From Thalassococcus profundi (GTDB lineage: Bacteria > Pseudomonadota > Alphaproteobacteria > Rhodobacterales > Rhodobacteraceae): a DNA stretch of 64,000 bases. The notes under the pieces were generated by a model that worked only from the letters and a program-made list of their open reading frames with translations, did no database searches and had not been told where the DNA came from. Of the stretch, positions 62,278 to 64,000 are shown in pieces; the first letter of the stretch is position 1; every line of letters begins with the position of its first letter. The stretch spans positions 93,771 to 157,770 of the forward strand of contig NZ_QPMK01000009.1 of NCBI RefSeq assembly GCF_003344785.1, given 5' to 3'. Both the position numbers and the translations under genes were made by a program.

Positions 62278-62409
62278 ATGTCCAAGGAAAAGAATCGCGG
62301 CAACCGCGAAGCGAAGAAACCCAAGAAGGAAAAGCCCAAGGTCCTTGCCACCGCCAACAGCGGTGCGGCCCGGGCCGATACGGTGATCGGCGGCAAGAAG
62401 GTGAAGTGA
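62278..62409 (+). CDS. Small lysine-rich conserved protein
   Basis: A 43-residue protein starting MSKEKNRGNREAKKPKKEK and ending GGKKVK. Short basic proteins with the RGNREAKKPKKxK motif are widespread in alphaproteobacteria; their function is unknown, and nucleic acid binding is likely from charge. ATG 62278 follows CACGGAGC. Confidence 0.75.
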   Translation: MSKEKNRGNREAKKPKKEKPKVLATANSGAARADTVIGGKKVK

Positions 62410-62518
62410 CCCGCCGCCGGGGCGCTGCGCCATCCGCGTGGCGGCCCGGTCCGCGGCACACGTAACCGTGCGCAGTTCGGGCTTGCCAGACGTCCGCGCT
62501 TACGGCTTTGTCACTGCC

Positions 62519-63196
62519 ATGCGTTGGGTGTTCCTGTTCCTGTGTCTCGCCGCCTGCGGCCGGTCCCTGACCGGCGACGAGATCGCCTTTGCGCACGCCC
62601 TGGGCGGCGGCGAGATCGACACGGCGCGGGTGCGGCTCGTGGGCGACAATCCCGGCGGGGCCATCACCTATACGCGTCCCATCCGCCCGCGCCTCACCTG
62701 TTCGGAACGCATCTGGCCGCCCTCGCGGGGGGAACGGGTGCGTGTCGCACCGGGGGGGACGGTGCTCTTCAACACGGTGATGGTACGCCCCGATCTCTTC
62801 CGCGACGATTTCCTCGAAGGCTACCCCGACCGGGTCGATCTCGTTGACCTCATGTTCTTCGCCCACGAACTGACCCATGTCTGGCAATGGCAGAACCGCC
62901 GCAAAACCGGCTACCACCCTCTGCGCGCGCTTTCGGAACATTCGCGCTCCGACGACCCCTATCTCTTCGATCCCGACAGCGCCGCGCGGTTCGAGGATTT
63001 CGGCTACGAGCAGCAGGGCGCCATCGTCGAGGAATACGTCTGCTGCCACCTGCTCGACCCGCAGGCGCCCCGTACCACGCGGCTGCGCGACATGATCGCG
63101 CAGAGCATGCCGTTGCAGCGGATCGAACGGATGTTGGACCCCAAGGTGGTGCGCATGCCCTGGGCCGGTGCGCAGCCCGAAAACATCTGCCGGTAG
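62519..63196 (+). CDS. Predicted lipoprotein with HExxH metalloprotease-like motif
   Basis: A 225-residue protein with signal peptide and lipobox (VFLFLCLAACGRS, cysteine near residue 13). The zinc-protease motif HELTH sits in LVDLMFFAHELTHVWQWQNRRKTGYHP, with a possible third ligand glutamate in GAIVEEYVCCHLL. It may be an envelope metalloprotease or an inactive relative. ATG 62519 places the signal at the N-terminus. Family not recognised beyond the motif. Confidence 0.75.
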   Translation: MRWVFLFLCLAACGRSLTGDEIAFAHALGGGEIDTARVRLVGDNPGGAITYTRPIRPRLTCSERIWPPSRGERVRVAPGGTVLFNTVMVRPDLFRDDFLEGYPDRVDLVDLMFFAHELTHVWQWQNRRKTGYHPLRALSEHSRSDDPYLFDPDSAARFEDFGYEQQGAIVEEYVCCHLLDPQAPRTTRLRDMIAQSMPLQRIERMLDPKVVRMPWAGAQPENICR

Positions 63197-63268
63197 GTCC
63201 GCCCCGCGCGACCCGCATCCGCCGCGACGGTCCGGCACGCTGGACCGGCACGCGCCCTCCAAACGCAA

Positions 63269-63295
63269 GAAAGGCGGGGGCATCCCCCGCCTTTC
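63269..63295. terminator. Bidirectional terminator
   Basis: Stem GAAAGGCGGGGG / CCCCCGCCTTTC with loop CAT between the convergent lipoprotein and CsbD genes. It has the stem-and-T layout in both directions. Confidence 0.8.
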
Positions 63296-63315
63296 CATTG
63301 TCATTTCAAGCCCGA

Positions 63316-63513
63316 TCAGTGCCTGGCCGACCACTGATCGACTTCTTTTTCAGCCTCTTCGCGCGCGATCCCATACTTCTCCTGGATCTTGCCGATCAGC
63401 TGATCGCGGTTGCCCTTGGCTTCGGCGATGTCATCGTCGGTGAGCTTGCCCCACTGCTCGCGGACAGAGCCGGTGAGTTGGGTCCATTTGCCTTCGATCG
63501 TATCCCAGTTCAT
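63316..63513 (-). CDS. CsbD-family stress protein
   Basis: A 65-residue protein starting MNWDTIEGKWTQLTGSVREQWGKLTDDDI, the CsbD signature, and AEAKGNRDQLIGKIQEKYG. CsbD-like proteins are general-stress-induced and of unknown mechanism. ATG 63513 follows CAGGAG; a longer in-frame start at 63546 is unlikely. Confidence 0.93.
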   Translation of the reverse strand: MNWDTIEGKWTQLTGSVREQWGKLTDDDIAEAKGNRDQLIGKIQEKYGIAREEAEKEVDQWSARH

Positions 63514-63672
63514 GTCGTCACTCCTGCACTTTTTACATCTGCACAAAGAACGCGCATCCGGTGCGGCGGTTCCGCAGCTTCGTGCGGCCCAAGCGTTTTT
63601 CCGCTGGGCAGGACCGCTGCGGGACTTACCTTTTCAGGCAGACCGCACACATGCCCCAATCGGAGAGATGCG

Positions 63673-64000
63673 ATGCGCGCCCTTCTGCTTTTTTTCCTGA
63701 CCCTTTCGCCGGCGCTGGCCAGCGCCCAGGACACCGATCTGGAACTGGTCCTCCTGGCCGATGCCTCGGGCTCCATCGACGCGCGCGAAACCGCGTTCCA
63801 GCGACAGGGCTATGCGGCGGCGATCACCGATCCCGAGGTGGTGGCGGCGATCCAGCGCACCGCCTACGGGTCCATCGCGGTGACCTACGTGGAATGGGCC
63901 AGCAACCAGGTGACGGTGGTGGACTGGACGCGGATCGACGGGCCCGAGACGGCGCAGGGCTTTGCCGACGCGCTGCTGGTGCCGCCGCGCCAGGCCTACG
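63673..64000 (+). CDS. DUF1194 VWA-like secreted protein 3, cut by window end
   Basis: The first 109 codons are inside the window. A signal peptide (MRALLLFFLTLSPALASAQ) is followed by LELVLLADASGSIDARETAFQRQGYAAAITDP, with DxSxS kept (DASGS), and VTYVEWASNQVTVVDW. It is a paralogue of the genes at 54228 and 54929. The 3' end lies outside. Confidence 0.85.
   Translation, partial: MRALLLFFLTLSPALASAQDTDLELVLLADASGSIDARETAFQRQGYAAAITDPEVVAAIQRTAYGSIAVTYVEWASNQVTVVDWTRIDGPETAQGFADALLVPPRQAY

Overview
The window looks like chromosome of a high-GC alphaproteobacterium of the Rhodobacteraceae (Roseobacter group). This rests on the gene families: Irr next to fabA/fabB, an sqdBDC sulfolipid operon, short-type PutA with divergent PutR, SdhE, an LdtR-like MarR regulator, and very tight ATGA-type overlaps. 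Family names come from recognised motifs and remembered relatives, not from searches. Two AT-rich pockets (about 1-1310 and 48900-50180) stand out from the GC-rich background and look acquired.

Layout. 1-1334: end of an AIPR-type anti-phage gene and a short ORF. 1458-4854: fabA, an unknown gene and fabB, divergent from irr, then a small lipoprotein. 5170-7999: sqdBDC. 8003-21285: a sugar or sugar-acid catabolic locus with two divergent arms. The minus arm holds a ribose-type ABC importer, an SDR and a fumarylacetoacetase-family hydrolase. The plus arm holds an unusual regulator (winged helix fused to a type-1 solute-binding domain), SDRs, an M24/DddP-like enzyme and an LldD-like oxidase. The SDR, FAH hydrolase and LldD set resembles the end of the non-phosphorylative L-fucose/L-rhamnose route to pyruvate and lactate. 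21294-29466: a NarL-type two-component system divergent from a MoxR-DUF58-VWA-TPR-BatD operon.

29390-39669: a GntR-controlled carboxylate catabolic locus with both a tripartite tricarboxylate transporter and a TRAP transporter. Four of the six transporter genes carry nonsense mutations or one-base indels, while the enzymes are intact. 39745-47754: tRNA-Leu, a TPR protein, putR/putA, rhomboid, GFA protein, suhB, a small secreted protein and a YHS protein. 47823-51108: an outer-membrane barrel, an AT-rich gene with a HEPN-like RNxxxH motif, and thyX, to which that gene is coupled. 51308-53738: a surface lipoprotein candidate and a Slam-like outer-membrane protein (type XI secretion pair). 53800-64000: glyoxalase, two DUF1194 VWA proteins, ldtR-like, sdhE, a XRE regulator, aspartate aminotransferase, a Phd/Doc toxin-antitoxin module, parE, small proteins, a HExxH lipoprotein, CsbD, and the start of a third DUF1194 gene.

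The best candidates for something new are the winged-helix/solute-binding regulator with its paired palindromes, the thyX-coupled HEPN-like gene, the Slam-type pair, and the selective decay of both carboxylate transporters.
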